Origin: HGM04593 sp045631905
GTDB lineage: Bacteria; Bacteroidota; Bacteroidia; Bacteroidales; Bacteroidaceae
NCBI GenBank assembly: GCA_045631905.1
Contig: JAZQVO010000040.1
Span: forward strand, 62,001-126,000
Reading direction: 5' to 3'
DNA: 64,000 nt
Of this stretch, positions 17,262 through 25,898 are shown in pieces. Numbering within the stretch: position 1 is the stretch's first letter; each line of letters starts with the position of its first letter. A program made the translations under genes and the position numbers. The notes beneath the pieces are model-generated. The model did not search any database, was not told where the DNA came from, and was given only the letters and a program-made list of their open reading frames with translations.

Positions 17262-17993
17262 TTATTTCAAACGGAATGTCACGGGCAATGTAAAGCGCAC
17301 GCGAACAGCCTTACCTGCTTGCTTACCGGGGTTCCATTTAGGCATACCGGTTACCACGCGAACAGCCTCCTTGTCCAAATACACATCGTTAGAGCTCTTT
17401 ACAACCTCAACGTCCTGAATAGAACCATCGGTGTTTACAACGAATGCGATGAACGAACGACCTTGTGAACCATTCTCACGTGAAATACGAGGATAGTTAA
17501 TGTTCTCCTGCAAGTATTTCATAAGAGCCTGCATACCACCGGGGAACTCGGGCATCTGCTCTACCACCTGGTGGATAGTCTCCTCCTCGGCGGGTTCCTC
17601 AACAACGACATTACCAACATCGGCAATCTCGACAACCTCACCGGTCTCCTCTACCGAAGCAAGCTCACTCTCCTCAATTTCGGCATCGTCCTCAACAATT
17701 TCAAGAATTTCTGTAATTTGCTTTGCCTGAGGAGGAGGAGGTACAACTTTTTTCTCGGGCATTGTGATAGGAATCACAATCTCTTCCTCCAAAAGGATAC
17801 CTGCACTCACAATTTCACCTGTATGCTTTTTCTCGGTAGCAGTCCATTCAAAAGCCACAAATAAAATAGCAAAAACCAATGCAAAACCAATGAACATCCA
17901 TGTTGGTTTGTTCGTTTCAAGGTTTGCAGCCTCAGTCTTCTTCACTTCGAGAAGGCTGTTCTCTTTAACCTGTTGTTTGTCTGTTGTATTCAT
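17262..17993 (-). CDS. tonB: Energy transducer TonB
   Basis: TonB couples the inner-membrane proton-motive force to outer-membrane receptors. With the ATG at 17993 the protein has 243 aa; a frame 42 nt longer has no family sequence. There is one membrane anchor (about residues 32-50), then a periplasmic spanner with VVPPPPQAK and many Glu and Val residues, and a C-terminal TonB domain from about 150 (QMPEFPGGMQALMKYL, YPRISRENG, GMPKWNPGKQAGKAV). It is the first gene of a leftward cluster that also contains an iron/B12-type ABC binding protein and permease, whose outer-membrane receptor would need TonB. Confidence 0.95.
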   Translation of the reverse strand: MNTTDKQQVKENSLLEVKKTEAANLETNKPTWMFIGFALVFAILFVAFEWTATEKKHTGEIVSAGILLEEEIVIPITMPEKKVVPPPPQAKQITEILEIVEDDAEIEESELASVEETGEVVEIADVGNVVVEEPAEEETIHQVVEQMPEFPGGMQALMKYLQENINYPRISRENGSQGRSFIAFVVNTDGSIQDVEVVKSSNDVYLDKEAVRVVTGMPKWNPGKQAGKAVRVRFTLPVTFRLK

Positions 17994-18022
17994 ATGGTAA
18001 TTTGTATATATTTTCCAAAGGG

Positions 18023-18030
18023 CAAAAATA
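18023..18030 (-). promoter_or_regulatory. -7 box of tonB
   Basis: TATTTTTG on the minus strand fits TAnnTTTG and lies 30 nt before the tonB ATG. No TTTG is seen at the -33 position. The rest of the tonB-porQ intergenic region is AT-rich with no other structure. Confidence 0.6.
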
Positions 18031-18198
18031 AACAATATTTTTCAATACACACGATTTAATGCACCTTTTTTTTATTTTAATACTATTTTATTTCTCTTTC
18101 ACACTATAAATTCCCCTTTTTCGTTTGTTTATTATAACAAAACACATTTTTATTATTTAAAATTATAGCACCGCGATAAGAAAGAAGAAAAAAAGCAT

Positions 18199-18206
18199 TA
18201 TCTTCG
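18199..18206 (+). promoter_or_regulatory. -7 box variant of the porQ operon
   Basis: TATCTTCG differs from TAnnTTTG at one position and lies about 68 nt before the GTG start. The same octamer precedes fhs, the DUF5103 gene and the OmpA-like gene in this window. Confidence 0.5.
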
Positions 18207-18273
18207 CAATGCAACGCAACAATCACAAGTATTTTCGCCTGCAATATTACACTTTTTTACAACAGAGCACAAC

Positions 18274-19254
18274 GTGAAACTTAAAACATTTTTAATAACA
18301 GCCCTGTTCTCAATGCAATTTGCATTGTTAAAAGCACAAACAGGAGAGATAGCATTCAACTTTCTCCGTCTGCCCTATTCGTCGCATGTGGCGGCACTTG
18401 GCGGGACAAACATCTCTATTATCGAAGACGACATCACCCTGTCGGCCCACAACCCCGCTTTGCTCATAAACACAACACACAACACCATAAACCTGAGCTA
18501 CATGAGCTACATGAGCGACAGCAAGGTTGCCGGTGCCGGTTACAGCCGTGTTTTTGGCGAGCGTTCGGCAGGAGCCGTTCTTGCACGTTATGTCGATTAT
18601 GGCGAGTTCGAAGGATACACCGAAGACAACATACACACAGGAACATTCAAGGCCAAAGACATAGAGCTATCGGCAGTGTACAGCTACCTCCTAAGCGACT
18701 TATGGAGCGGAGGTGTTACCGGCAAATTCATCTATTCCAAGTACGAAAGCATGAGCTCGATAGCCCTTGGTGTAGACCTCGGGCTCAACTACTATAATTC
18801 CGAGACAGACCTCTCTATATCTTTTGTTCTCAAAAATTTAGGAGCACAAATAACCGCCTTCGAAGAAGAGACCGAAAAGATGCCCTTCGACATACAGGCC
18901 GGAATAACCAAACGTCTGTCGCACGCCCCCATACGCCTTTCGGTAACCATGAACAACCTCCACAAATGGGGCGACGACGATTTTTACAACGCCGACGGAA
19001 GTAAAGACGGTTTCGGCAAAAAGTTGCTTAAACATTTTACCTTTGGAGCCGACATACTGTTCGGCGAACGCTTCTATGCCTCTGTGGGATACAACTACCG
19101 CATGACAAAAGAGCTCGCGACCGATAACAGCAAGTGGGACGGCATGAGCATAGGAGCCGGTTTCAACACAAACAGAATAAAACTTGGAGCATCGTTCAGC
19201 AAACTTCATGTATCGTCATCGTCGTTGCTGTTCAATGTATCATATACTTTATAA
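18274..19254 (+). CDS. porQ: Type IX secretion system protein PorQ
   Basis: PorQ is an outer-membrane beta-barrel protein of the type IX secretion system, linked in Porphyromonas to attachment of cargo proteins at the cell surface. The protein has 326 aa, with a signal peptide ending at ALLKAQ (about residue 22) and a body of alternating beta-strand sequence. It has the conserved N-terminal block LRLPYSSHVAALGGTNISI and the SAHNPALL motif, and ends in an aromatic-rich strand. The start codon is GTG. It is followed 14 nt later by cmk and then ispH, a neighbourhood seen in other Bacteroidales. Confidence 0.9.
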   Translation: MKLKTFLITALFSMQFALLKAQTGEIAFNFLRLPYSSHVAALGGTNISIIEDDITLSAHNPALLINTTHNTINLSYMSYMSDSKVAGAGYSRVFGERSAGAVLARYVDYGEFEGYTEDNIHTGTFKAKDIELSAVYSYLLSDLWSGGVTGKFIYSKYESMSSIALGVDLGLNYYNSETDLSISFVLKNLGAQITAFEEETEKMPFDIQAGITKRLSHAPIRLSVTMNNLHKWGDDDFYNADGSKDGFGKKLLKHFTFGADILFGERFYASVGYNYRMTKELATDNSKWDGMSIGAGFNTNRIKLGASFSKLHVSSSSLLFNVSYTL

Positions 19255-19268
19255 ACCAAACCATCAAC

Positions 19269-19961
19269 ATGAAAAAGATAGTTATAGCGATAGACGGCTT
19301 TTCGTCTTGTGGAAAAAGCACCATGGCAAAAGCCTTGGCACGTGAAATAGGATACCTTTACTTCGACAGCGGAGCCATGTACCGCGCAGTTGCACTCTAC
19401 TGCTTGCAGAACGGGCTTATTGAGGGAGAAAAGATAGACACCGCAAAGTTACAGGAACAACTCAAAGAGATTAATATAACCTTTGAGGCCGACCCCGAAA
19501 CACGCAACTCGGTAACCCTGCTCAACGGAGTAAACGTAGAGCACGAGATACGTTCGCTCGAAGTATCGCGCATGGTAAGCCAGGTTGCAGCACTCGACTT
19601 TGTTCGCACCGAGATGGTTGAACAACAACGTAACATGGGCAAGCAGAAAGGCATCGTAATGGACGGACGCGACATAGGCACAACAGTGTTCCCCGACGCA
19701 GAGATGAAGATATTTGTCACCGCATCGGCCGAAGTACGTGCACAACGTCGTTACGACGAGCTAAAAGCACGCGGCGACAACCCCGACTACCAAGAAATTC
19801 TCGAGAATGTGCAGTTGCGCGACCACATAGACCAAACACGCGAAGTAAGCCCATTAAAAAAGGCCGACGACGCACTACTGCTCGACAACGGCAACATGAC
19901 ACGCGAAGAACAACAAGCATGGCTTAAAGAAAAATTCATCGAACTCACAACACAATGTTAA
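19269..19961 (+). CDS. cmk: Cytidylate kinase
   Basis: This kinase phosphorylates CMP and dCMP with ATP in pyrimidine salvage. It has 230 aa starting MKKIVIAIDGFSSCGKST, which includes the P-loop. Other family blocks are YLYFDSGAMYRA, the GRDIGTTVFPDA block near 137, and RDHIDQTREVSPL near 185. The ATG at 19269 is chosen; an upstream in-frame extension overlaps porQ and is not family-like. It overlaps ispH by 7 nt. Confidence 0.95.
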   Translation: MKKIVIAIDGFSSCGKSTMAKALAREIGYLYFDSGAMYRAVALYCLQNGLIEGEKIDTAKLQEQLKEINITFEADPETRNSVTLLNGVNVEHEIRSLEVSRMVSQVAALDFVRTEMVEQQRNMGKQKGIVMDGRDIGTTVFPDAEMKIFVTASAEVRAQRRYDELKARGDNPDYQEILENVQLRDHIDQTREVSPLKKADDALLLDNGNMTREEQQAWLKEKFIELTTQC

Positions 19962-20851
19962 GAATAGAGATAGACGAACACTCCGGCTTCTGCTTTGGAG
20001 TAACCACAGCCATAAAAAAAGCCGAAGAGGAGTTATGCAACGGTGGCACACTCTACTGCTTGGGCGATATCGTTCACAACGGCATAGAGTGTGAGCGACT
20101 AAAAAAGCTCGGTCTCATAACAATAGACCACGAAACATTTGCCAACCTGCACAACGCCAAGGTATTACTGCGTGCACATGGTGAGCCACCCGCCACCTAT
20201 GAGATAGCACGCAAGAACAACCTCGAACTTATAGACGCCACATGCCCCGTAGTACTCAAACTACAACAGCGCATAAAACAAAAGTGGCAAAGCACAGCCG
20301 ACGAGGAACGCCAGATAATTATTCACGGACAAGCCGGACACGCCGAGGTACTCGGCCTTGTGGGGCAGACACACGGTGAGGCCATAGTAGTTGAGAACAC
20401 AGCCCAGATAGAAAAGATTGACACCGGCAAAAACACATACATATACTCCCAGACAACAAAATCGCTCGAAGGCTACAAACAGATAGTAGAAGCCATAGAA
20501 CAACAAGTAGATAAAGGAGTGAAGTTAGAATCGTTCGACACGGTGTGCAGGCAGGTAGCCAACCGCATGAGCGGAATAGGCGAGTTTGCAAAATCGCACG
20601 AACTCATATTCTTCGTTTGCGGACGCAAAAGCTCAAACGGCAAAATACTCTTTAACGAGTGCAAGCGAGTGAACCCCAACTCGCACCAAATAGAGAGCCC
20701 GAGCGAGATAGATTTCACGCTTACCGACAGCGTGGAGTCGATAGGAATATGCGGTGCCACCTCCACCCCCAAATGGCTCATGGAAAATTGCAAACAAGAA
20801 ATATTAAACTATAAAACCACAAAAAACACTAACCATGAAGAACAAGATTAA
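19955..20851 (+). CDS. ispH: 4-hydroxy-3-methylbut-2-enyl diphosphate reductase
   Basis: This is the last enzyme of the MEP pathway, which reduces HMBPP to isopentenyl and dimethylallyl diphosphate with an iron-sulfur cluster. It has 298 aa. The three cluster cysteines are visible: Cys13 in GFCFGV, one near residue 95 in DATCPVV, and one near 197 in FDTVCRQVANR. The conserved HGEPP, NGIECERL and STPKWLM blocks are present. It overlaps cmk (7 nt) and pfkA (17 nt), so the operon is tightly coupled. Confidence 0.96.
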   Translation: MLRIEIDEHSGFCFGVTTAIKKAEEELCNGGTLYCLGDIVHNGIECERLKKLGLITIDHETFANLHNAKVLLRAHGEPPATYEIARKNNLELIDATCPVVLKLQQRIKQKWQSTADEERQIIIHGQAGHAEVLGLVGQTHGEAIVVENTAQIEKIDTGKNTYIYSQTTKSLEGYKQIVEAIEQQVDKGVKLESFDTVCRQVANRMSGIGEFAKSHELIFFVCGRKSSNGKILFNECKRVNPNSHQIESPSEIDFTLTDSVESIGICGATSTPKWLMENCKQEILNYKTTKNTNHEEQD

Positions 20852-21821
20852 TTGTGTGGGAATACTCACATCGGGAGGCGATGCTCCCGGTATGAACGCC
20901 GCCATACGCGCCGTCACACGTGCCGCCATCTACCACGGCATTAAAGTAAAAGGTATATATCGCGGATACAAAGGCCTCATCACAGGCGAGATAAAAGAGT
21001 TCAAAACCGAGAATGTGAGCAACATCATTCAACGTGGAGGAACAATACTAAAAACAAGCCGTTGCGACGAGTTCAAGACCGAGGAGGGCCGTGCAATAGG
21101 CTATGCAACATTGCAAAAAGAGGGGATAGACGCATTAGTTGTCATAGGAGGCGACGGCTCAATTACAGGAGCATACAACCTTGCCCGCGAGTATGACATA
21201 CCCTGCATCGCACTCCCCGGCACCATAGACAACGACCTTTACGGCACCGACACCACTATTGGTTACGACACAGCCTTGAACACAATCATGGAGTGTGTCG
21301 ATAAGATACGCGACACCGCATCGTCGCACGAACGCCTCTTCATCGTAGAGGTTATGGGCCGTGACGCCGGTTTCCTCGCACTTAACGGAACACTCGCAAC
21401 CGGTGCCGAAGCATGCGTACTCCCCGAGATAGACCCCGAGTTTGAGCGCATCAACCAATTTATTGCCAACGGATTACGTCGCACAAAGAGTAGCAGTATC
21501 GTGCTCTTTGCCGAAGGCCGTGAAAAAGACTACAACATAATGGACGTAGCCGAAGGCATGCGCCAGAAATTCCCCGAGCTCGATGTTCGCGTTTCGATAC
21601 TCGGCTACCTGCAACGCGGTGGAAGCCCCACAGCCAACGACCGCATCTTGGCAAGCCGTTTAGGAGTTGCCGCCATCGATGCGTTGCTCGAAGGCCAACG
21701 CAATGTAATGATAGGCTTGCGTAACAACGAGATTGTATATATCCCCTTCACAAAAGCCATAAAAGACGACAAGCCCATCGACCGCGAAACAGTTCGCGCA
21801 CAAGAGATACTTGCATCGTAA
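20835..21821 (+). CDS. pfkA: ATP-dependent 6-phosphofructokinase
   Basis: This enzyme commits fructose-6-phosphate to glycolysis using ATP. It has 328 aa, the usual bacterial size. It shows the nucleotide-binding GILTSGGDAPGMNAA at the N-terminus, VIGGDGSITGA near 105 (GGDGS favours ATP over pyrophosphate), and the catalytic PGTIDNDLYGTDTTIGYDTA near 127 with Asp in the TIDND motif. It is the last gene of porQ-cmk-ispH-pfkA, with a strong terminator 14 nt after the stop. Confidence 0.96.
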   Translation: MKNKINCVGILTSGGDAPGMNAAIRAVTRAAIYHGIKVKGIYRGYKGLITGEIKEFKTENVSNIIQRGGTILKTSRCDEFKTEEGRAIGYATLQKEGIDALVVIGGDGSITGAYNLAREYDIPCIALPGTIDNDLYGTDTTIGYDTALNTIMECVDKIRDTASSHERLFIVEVMGRDAGFLALNGTLATGAEACVLPEIDPEFERINQFIANGLRRTKSSSIVLFAEGREKDYNIMDVAEGMRQKFPELDVRVSILGYLQRGGSPTANDRILASRLGVAAIDALLEGQRNVMIGLRNNEIVYIPFTKAIKDDKPIDRETVRAQEILAS

Positions 21822-21834
21822 AAGAGCAAGCACA

Positions 21835-21884
21835 CAATATAATCAAAAAGGCACCACGTGCGTGGTGCCTTTTTGATTATATTG
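21835..21884. terminator. Bidirectional terminator after pfkA
   Basis: A 24-bp near-perfect palindrome contains AAAAAGGCACCACG and its complement. A and T runs on both sides let it end transcription of pfkA and of the converging cyclo-ligase gene. Confidence 0.93.
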
Positions 21885-21898
21885 TAACCTCAATTATA

Positions 21899-22429
21899 CT
21901 ACTTGTAAACAACCTCGTCTACCTTAACATCATGCTCATCGCACGGCAAAGCATCTAACAACTGCTCGGCATAACAGACACCTATCTTATAGGCAGTAAA
22001 AGCAGGTTGCGACATATATTTATCGTAAAAACCCTTGCCACGCCCCATGCGACAACCGCAAGAGGTAAAAGCAACCCCCGGGACAACCATCACATCAATA
22101 GCTTCGGGCGCAACAGGCTCACCCTCCAAGGGCTCCAAAATACCATAAGAACCTTTACGCATAACAGCCGGCGAAAAGGGATAGAAGCGCATAACATCAC
22201 CCTCGACACGCGGTAACACGACACGCCGTTCACGCGAAAGCACCTCAACCACATCGCCCACCTGCACCTCGTCGGGCAAAGGAGAGAAAAGAGCAACACA
22301 CCCCGCCTCACGCACCCTCGGGTGCACCACAAGAGCAAGGGCAAGCATAGTAGATTTTTGAGCCTTCTCACCCTCATCGAGTGCAGAAAGCCTTTTGCGC
22401 ACCTCAACACGCAACTCCTTTTTATTCAT
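21899..22429 (-). CDS. 5-formyltetrahydrofolate cyclo-ligase
   Basis: This enzyme uses ATP to convert 5-formyl-THF to 5,10-methenyl-THF, recovering folate from the storage form. It has 176 aa. The C-terminal signature CRMGRGKGFYDKYM (about residues 128-141) is complete, and an N-terminal KKELRVEVRKRL helix is typical. It overlaps the start region of the MeaB gene end by 8 nt, so they are co-transcribed. Formate-THF ligase (49.1-50.7 kb) is a second one-carbon gene in the window. Confidence 0.93.
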   Translation of the reverse strand: MNKKELRVEVRKRLSALDEGEKAQKSTMLALALVVHPRVREAGCVALFSPLPDEVQVGDVVEVLSRERRVVLPRVEGDVMRFYPFSPAVMRKGSYGILEPLEGEPVAPEAIDVMVVPGVAFTSCGCRMGRGKGFYDKYMSQPAFTAYKIGVCYAEQLLDALPCDEHDVKVDEVVYK

Positions 22430-23534
22430 CTCCTTTTGTTTTTATCAAATCGTAAAACTCAAACAATTTCCCCGCAGCCGAGAAAGATGTAAGCCTGCCG
22501 GCAAGCAACTCACCCTCGTAAAAAGCAAGCATCTCCTGCATACCCTCGGCATTAAAGAAACGACGATGCAGGTGCTCGTTCACCGTTTCGTAGAGCCAAT
22601 ATTTAGATTGATTGTTGCGACGCGCCTCAAAACAACCACTCTCCTTCACCCTTGCAACATAATCGAAAATCATATCCCAAATCTCCTTTATACCAATATC
22701 ATAGAAGCCCGAATATGTTAAGACCTGTGGCCTTATTCCGCTTTGAGGCATGGGAAAAAGCTGTAAAGCATTGCGATAGTGAGTAGCAGCACGTTGAGCC
22801 TCATCTTTGTTTGCCCCGTCGGCCTTGTTTATGACGATAGCATCGGCCATCTCCATGATACCCCTCTTTATACCCTGCAACTCATCTCCTGCACCGGCTA
22901 TCTGAATGAGCAAAAAGAAGTCGACCATGGAGCATACAGCAATCTCGCTCTGCCCCACACCCACCGTCTCCACAAAAACAGTATCGTAACCGGCAGCCTC
23001 GCACAACACAATAGTTTCACGAGTTTTTCGAGCCACGCCACCAAGAGAACCCGCCGAAGCACTCGGGCGGATAAAAGCATTCGGGTGTGCCGACAAACGC
23101 TCCATACGGGTTTTGTCACCCAGAATACTACCCTTGCTACGTTCACTGCTCGGGTCCACAGCCAGCACAGCCAACTTACCACCACGTTCATTAAGCACAT
23201 GCATGCCAAAAGCATCGATAGAGGTACTTTTTCCTGCACCCGGCACACCTGTTATGCCCACACGAAGAGAATTTCCCGAAAAAGGCAACAAACGCTCAAT
23301 AACCTCCTGAGCTATGGCCTGATGCTCGGGCAAGAGGCTCTCAACCAAAGTCACGGCACGCGACAAAATGGTCACATCGCCCTTTAAGATACCCTCGACA
23401 TAATCGTTTACCGAAAGAAGAGAGGCACGCCTCTTTTTAAAACGCGACAGATAGGGATTAACCGAACTCATGTGCTCCACCCCGTCATTAACCTTCAGAC
23501 CCTTAAAAACCTCATCATTCTCGAGATGCTTCAT
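22422..23534 (-). CDS. meaB: Methylmalonyl-CoA mutase-associated GTPase MeaB
   Basis: This G3E-family GTPase protects and reloads B12-dependent methylmalonyl-CoA mutase, which in Bacteroidales serves the succinate-propionate route. It has 370 aa. Walker A is GVPGAGKST (about residue 96), followed by LAVDPSSERSKGSILGDKTRM, VETVGVGQSE and the NKADG base-recognition motif. Mutase genes are not in this window. It shares the operon with 5-FTHF cyclo-ligase, with 8 nt overlap. A B12 demand would fit the nearby BtuF/BtuC-like genes, but this is only suggestive. Confidence 0.93.
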   Translation of the reverse strand: MKHLENDEVFKGLKVNDGVEHMSSVNPYLSRFKKRRASLLSVNDYVEGILKGDVTILSRAVTLVESLLPEHQAIAQEVIERLLPFSGNSLRVGITGVPGAGKSTSIDAFGMHVLNERGGKLAVLAVDPSSERSKGSILGDKTRMERLSAHPNAFIRPSASAGSLGGVARKTRETIVLCEAAGYDTVFVETVGVGQSEIAVCSMVDFFLLIQIAGAGDELQGIKRGIMEMADAIVINKADGANKDEAQRAATHYRNALQLFPMPQSGIRPQVLTYSGFYDIGIKEIWDMIFDYVARVKESGCFEARRNNQSKYWLYETVNEHLHRRFFNAEGMQEMLAFYEGELLAGRLTSFSAAGKLFEFYDLIKTKGDE

Positions 23535-23560
23535 AACACACCTTAAATTAAAAGTATTAC

Positions 23561-25087
23561 TTATTTATTAGTAAACCGACCCAAGAAACGCTCCTTTAAC
23601 GCAGACACAAACGAAGTATTCTTTTGAAGAATGCGCAAAGAGTAAAAAGCAGACAACAACAACAAGACGACACCAACGCCATACTTGAGCCACAAATTAC
23701 CCTGCACACACACAAAGACACCTACAAAAAGCAAGATAGCCTGAACCAGTACAAGGCGCAAAGTCGAAGATTTAAACGAAAAACCATACTTGCGGGAGTA
23801 ACAAAAATAAATCATCGACACATCGAGCAAACTCGCCACCGACAAAGCAACCCCCGTGCCCGTGATACCACCCCAGTAATACCCTGCCGCAATAAGCACA
23901 AAAGAGAATATATCGTAAGCAATCTCCATAAAGAGATAAGTCACACTATCTCCCTTCGCCAACGAAGTATATGCAATAGGCAACATCACAGCCCTGAAAA
24001 ACATATAAAAAGCCGAATAAACAGCCATGTTTACAACAGGCAAAAACTCGGCCGAAGCGAGCAACTTTATAATAAAAGGCATTGCCAGCATCATGAACAA
24101 CAAAAGCGGAGCTATAAAAAGAACACAAATATCAATCTGTTGGTTTATAGCATGGTTCATGCGTTGCACATCGTTGTTCACAGCCGACAGACGAGGGAAA
24201 TAATCGGTCTCCACCGCCACAAACACAATACCGGCATAAACCACCATCAAACCATAGCCCACCTTGTAGAGCCCCACATCGTCCATGTTACCCATCGAGA
24301 GCAACACCGCGGGAACAGCCAACGCCGTGAGAGAATTCAAAATAGAGGCCGTTACATAGGGAACACCAATTTTTATCATGCCCGCACCCTTTTGGAGCAC
24401 TTCGCGCGAAAATATTTTAACACGCCACGGGAACACCTGTAACGAAAAATATAGATGTACAGCCATGACAACCAACGAATTGACCACCAAAGCCACAAGC
24501 ACACCCTTTACACGCCACAAATAAAAGAACGGTAACACGCTAACCAAGGTAAGTATAGCACTTATCACCGAAATTACAGCCAGAAGCTTTAATTTGCGAC
24601 AACCTTTAAGAATAGCCACCTCGCCATTTGTTATGGCTATGGCAAAAATCATAGGGGCCAGCATCGCCACCTCGGCAGTGTACCCCCAATCTCCATCAAA
24701 AGTAAAATAACTGATGGGCGGCGCCATCAGCACGCATAATAACGCACCAAATAACGCCGTCCATAAGCTCCAGGAACGTACGGTTACAACATAGGACTCA
24801 ACCTTTTCGGCATCACCCTCCTCGTACAGTTCCGATATGTTCTTAACAGCGCTGAACGGTATTCCGGCATTCGACGAGCTCGACACAAACGAAGCAATGT
24901 TCGAATAGACCATGAAAAAACCCATACCGGCTTTACCCAACCACTCCGAAGCGAGCTTATTGCGTAACATCGACACAAGCATCGTGAGCACTTGCACACC
25001 ACCGAAAGCTCCAGTATATTTGAGAACGTGGTCGTAAGTAGTCTCCTCGCTGTCGTGTCTATGGGTATCCGTCTTTTCGCTGTTCAT
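23561..25087 (-). CDS. Polysaccharide flippase (Wzx/O-antigen translocase type)
   Basis: This integral membrane protein of the MOP/MATE-like superfamily should flip undecaprenyl-linked sugars across the inner membrane. It has 508 aa and about 14 hydrophobic segments after a charged N-terminal tail of about 20 residues. VLTMLVSMLRNKLASEWLG near residue 33 is typical of Wzx proteins. No glycosyltransferase cluster surrounds it. It lies 16 nt after the DUF3332 gene and 26 nt before meaB. The WecA-like transferase and ManC elsewhere in the window could supply lipid-linked and nucleotide sugars. Confidence 0.85.
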   Translation of the reverse strand: MNSEKTDTHRHDSEETTYDHVLKYTGAFGGVQVLTMLVSMLRNKLASEWLGKAGMGFFMVYSNIASFVSSSSNAGIPFSAVKNISELYEEGDAEKVESYVVTVRSWSLWTALFGALLCVLMAPPISYFTFDGDWGYTAEVAMLAPMIFAIAITNGEVAILKGCRKLKLLAVISVISAILTLVSVLPFFYLWRVKGVLVALVVNSLVVMAVHLYFSLQVFPWRVKIFSREVLQKGAGMIKIGVPYVTASILNSLTALAVPAVLLSMGNMDDVGLYKVGYGLMVVYAGIVFVAVETDYFPRLSAVNNDVQRMNHAINQQIDICVLFIAPLLLFMMLAMPFIIKLLASAEFLPVVNMAVYSAFYMFFRAVMLPIAYTSLAKGDSVTYLFMEIAYDIFSFVLIAAGYYWGGITGTGVALSVASLLDVSMIYFCYSRKYGFSFKSSTLRLVLVQAILLFVGVFVCVQGNLWLKYGVGVVLLLLSAFYSLRILQKNTSFVSALKERFLGRFTNK

Positions 25088-25103
25088 TATTTATTTTAAA
25101 ATA

Positions 25104-25649
25104 TTACTTACCCATGGCATACTCGCCCATAAGCATCATGCGAGCAACATTTACGCCATCGGCATCGAGAGAAACATTTACAGTGCTACCGTTAAGAGTA
25201 AACATCTGAGCATTGTTTTCGTCGATAAACTTCATGAGTTTAACAGACTGCTGGTCGTAAACAGCGCTCCATGTCTTTTCAGCCTCGTCGAAAACAAGTT
25301 GCATCTGCTCGTCACCGTTTGTGAGTTCGTAACCATTCTCGGTAGTTGTTATCTGAACATTCTCACCTGCGCTGTTCTTCACAATCTTTGTTTCGCCAAC
25401 CTTAGAAGCTATGGGGTTGCTACCGGTCCAGAACTCGATAGAGTTGATAACCACGATATCAGCGAATATAGAAAGACCATAAGCGGGGATTATATGCAAG
25501 CATACAAATACCAACTCATTTGCCCACTGGTTACCAATAGACTCGTTCCAAGATTTCAACTTGTTTGTAAGGCTGAAAGAACCGATACAAGATGTAAACA
25601 TGATTGATGCTGACAACAGCACTGCGAAGAATTTAACACACTTTTTCAT
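25104..25649 (-). CDS. DUF3332-family lipoprotein
   Basis: The ATG at 25649 gives a 181-aa protein, MKKCVKFFAV onward; a TTG 9 nt upstream is less likely. A signal peptide with lipobox (FTSC, Cys about residue 20) is followed by GSFSLTNKLKSWNESIGNQWANE, the DUF3332 hallmark, and a hydrophobic segment with IPAYGLSIFADIVVINSIEFWTG. The C-terminal half is soluble and beta-rich. The function is unknown. It starts the leftward set with the flippase, and its 5' UTR is about 110 nt long and AT-rich. Confidence 0.85.
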   Translation of the reverse strand: MKKCVKFFAVLLSASIMFTSCIGSFSLTNKLKSWNESIGNQWANELVFVCLHIIPAYGLSIFADIVVINSIEFWTGSNPIASKVGETKIVKNSAGENVQITTTENGYELTNGDEQMQLVFDEAEKTWSAVYDQQSVKLMKFIDENNAQMFTLNGSTVNVSLDADGVNVARMMLMGEYAMGK

Positions 25650-25776
25650 AGTTTTCAATTTTTAGTTAATGAATAAAGTTTATAAATAAAAAAAATAAAA
25701 AAATAAAAAATCAAACAAAAGCTACCGCAGCACCACATTTACTATTCAACGGGCTACAAATATTCGCGGTTGAGCG

Positions 25777-25784
25777 CAAATATA
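25777..25784 (-). promoter_or_regulatory. -7 box of the DUF3332 gene
   Basis: TATATTTG on the minus strand fits TAnnTTTG. A TTTG (25802-25805) lies 17 nt further upstream, slightly closer than the usual 19-21. Confidence 0.55.
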
Positions 25785-25831
25785 GTAAAAAAATGTTTTT
25801 ACAAATTAAAATACCTTTTTTTATTACAAAA

Positions 25832-25875
25832 ACCACAAAAAAAATACAGGCAGACGTAGCGCCTGCCTGTATTTT
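25832..25875 (-). terminator. Terminator of pepD
   Basis: A 13-bp stem (AAAATACAGGCAG / CTGCCTGTATTTT, arms 25841-25853 and 25863-25875) precedes a T-rich run on the minus strand, 24 nt after the pepD stop. Confidence 0.9.
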
Positions 25876-25898
25876 ATATAATATAATTACGAAAAGTT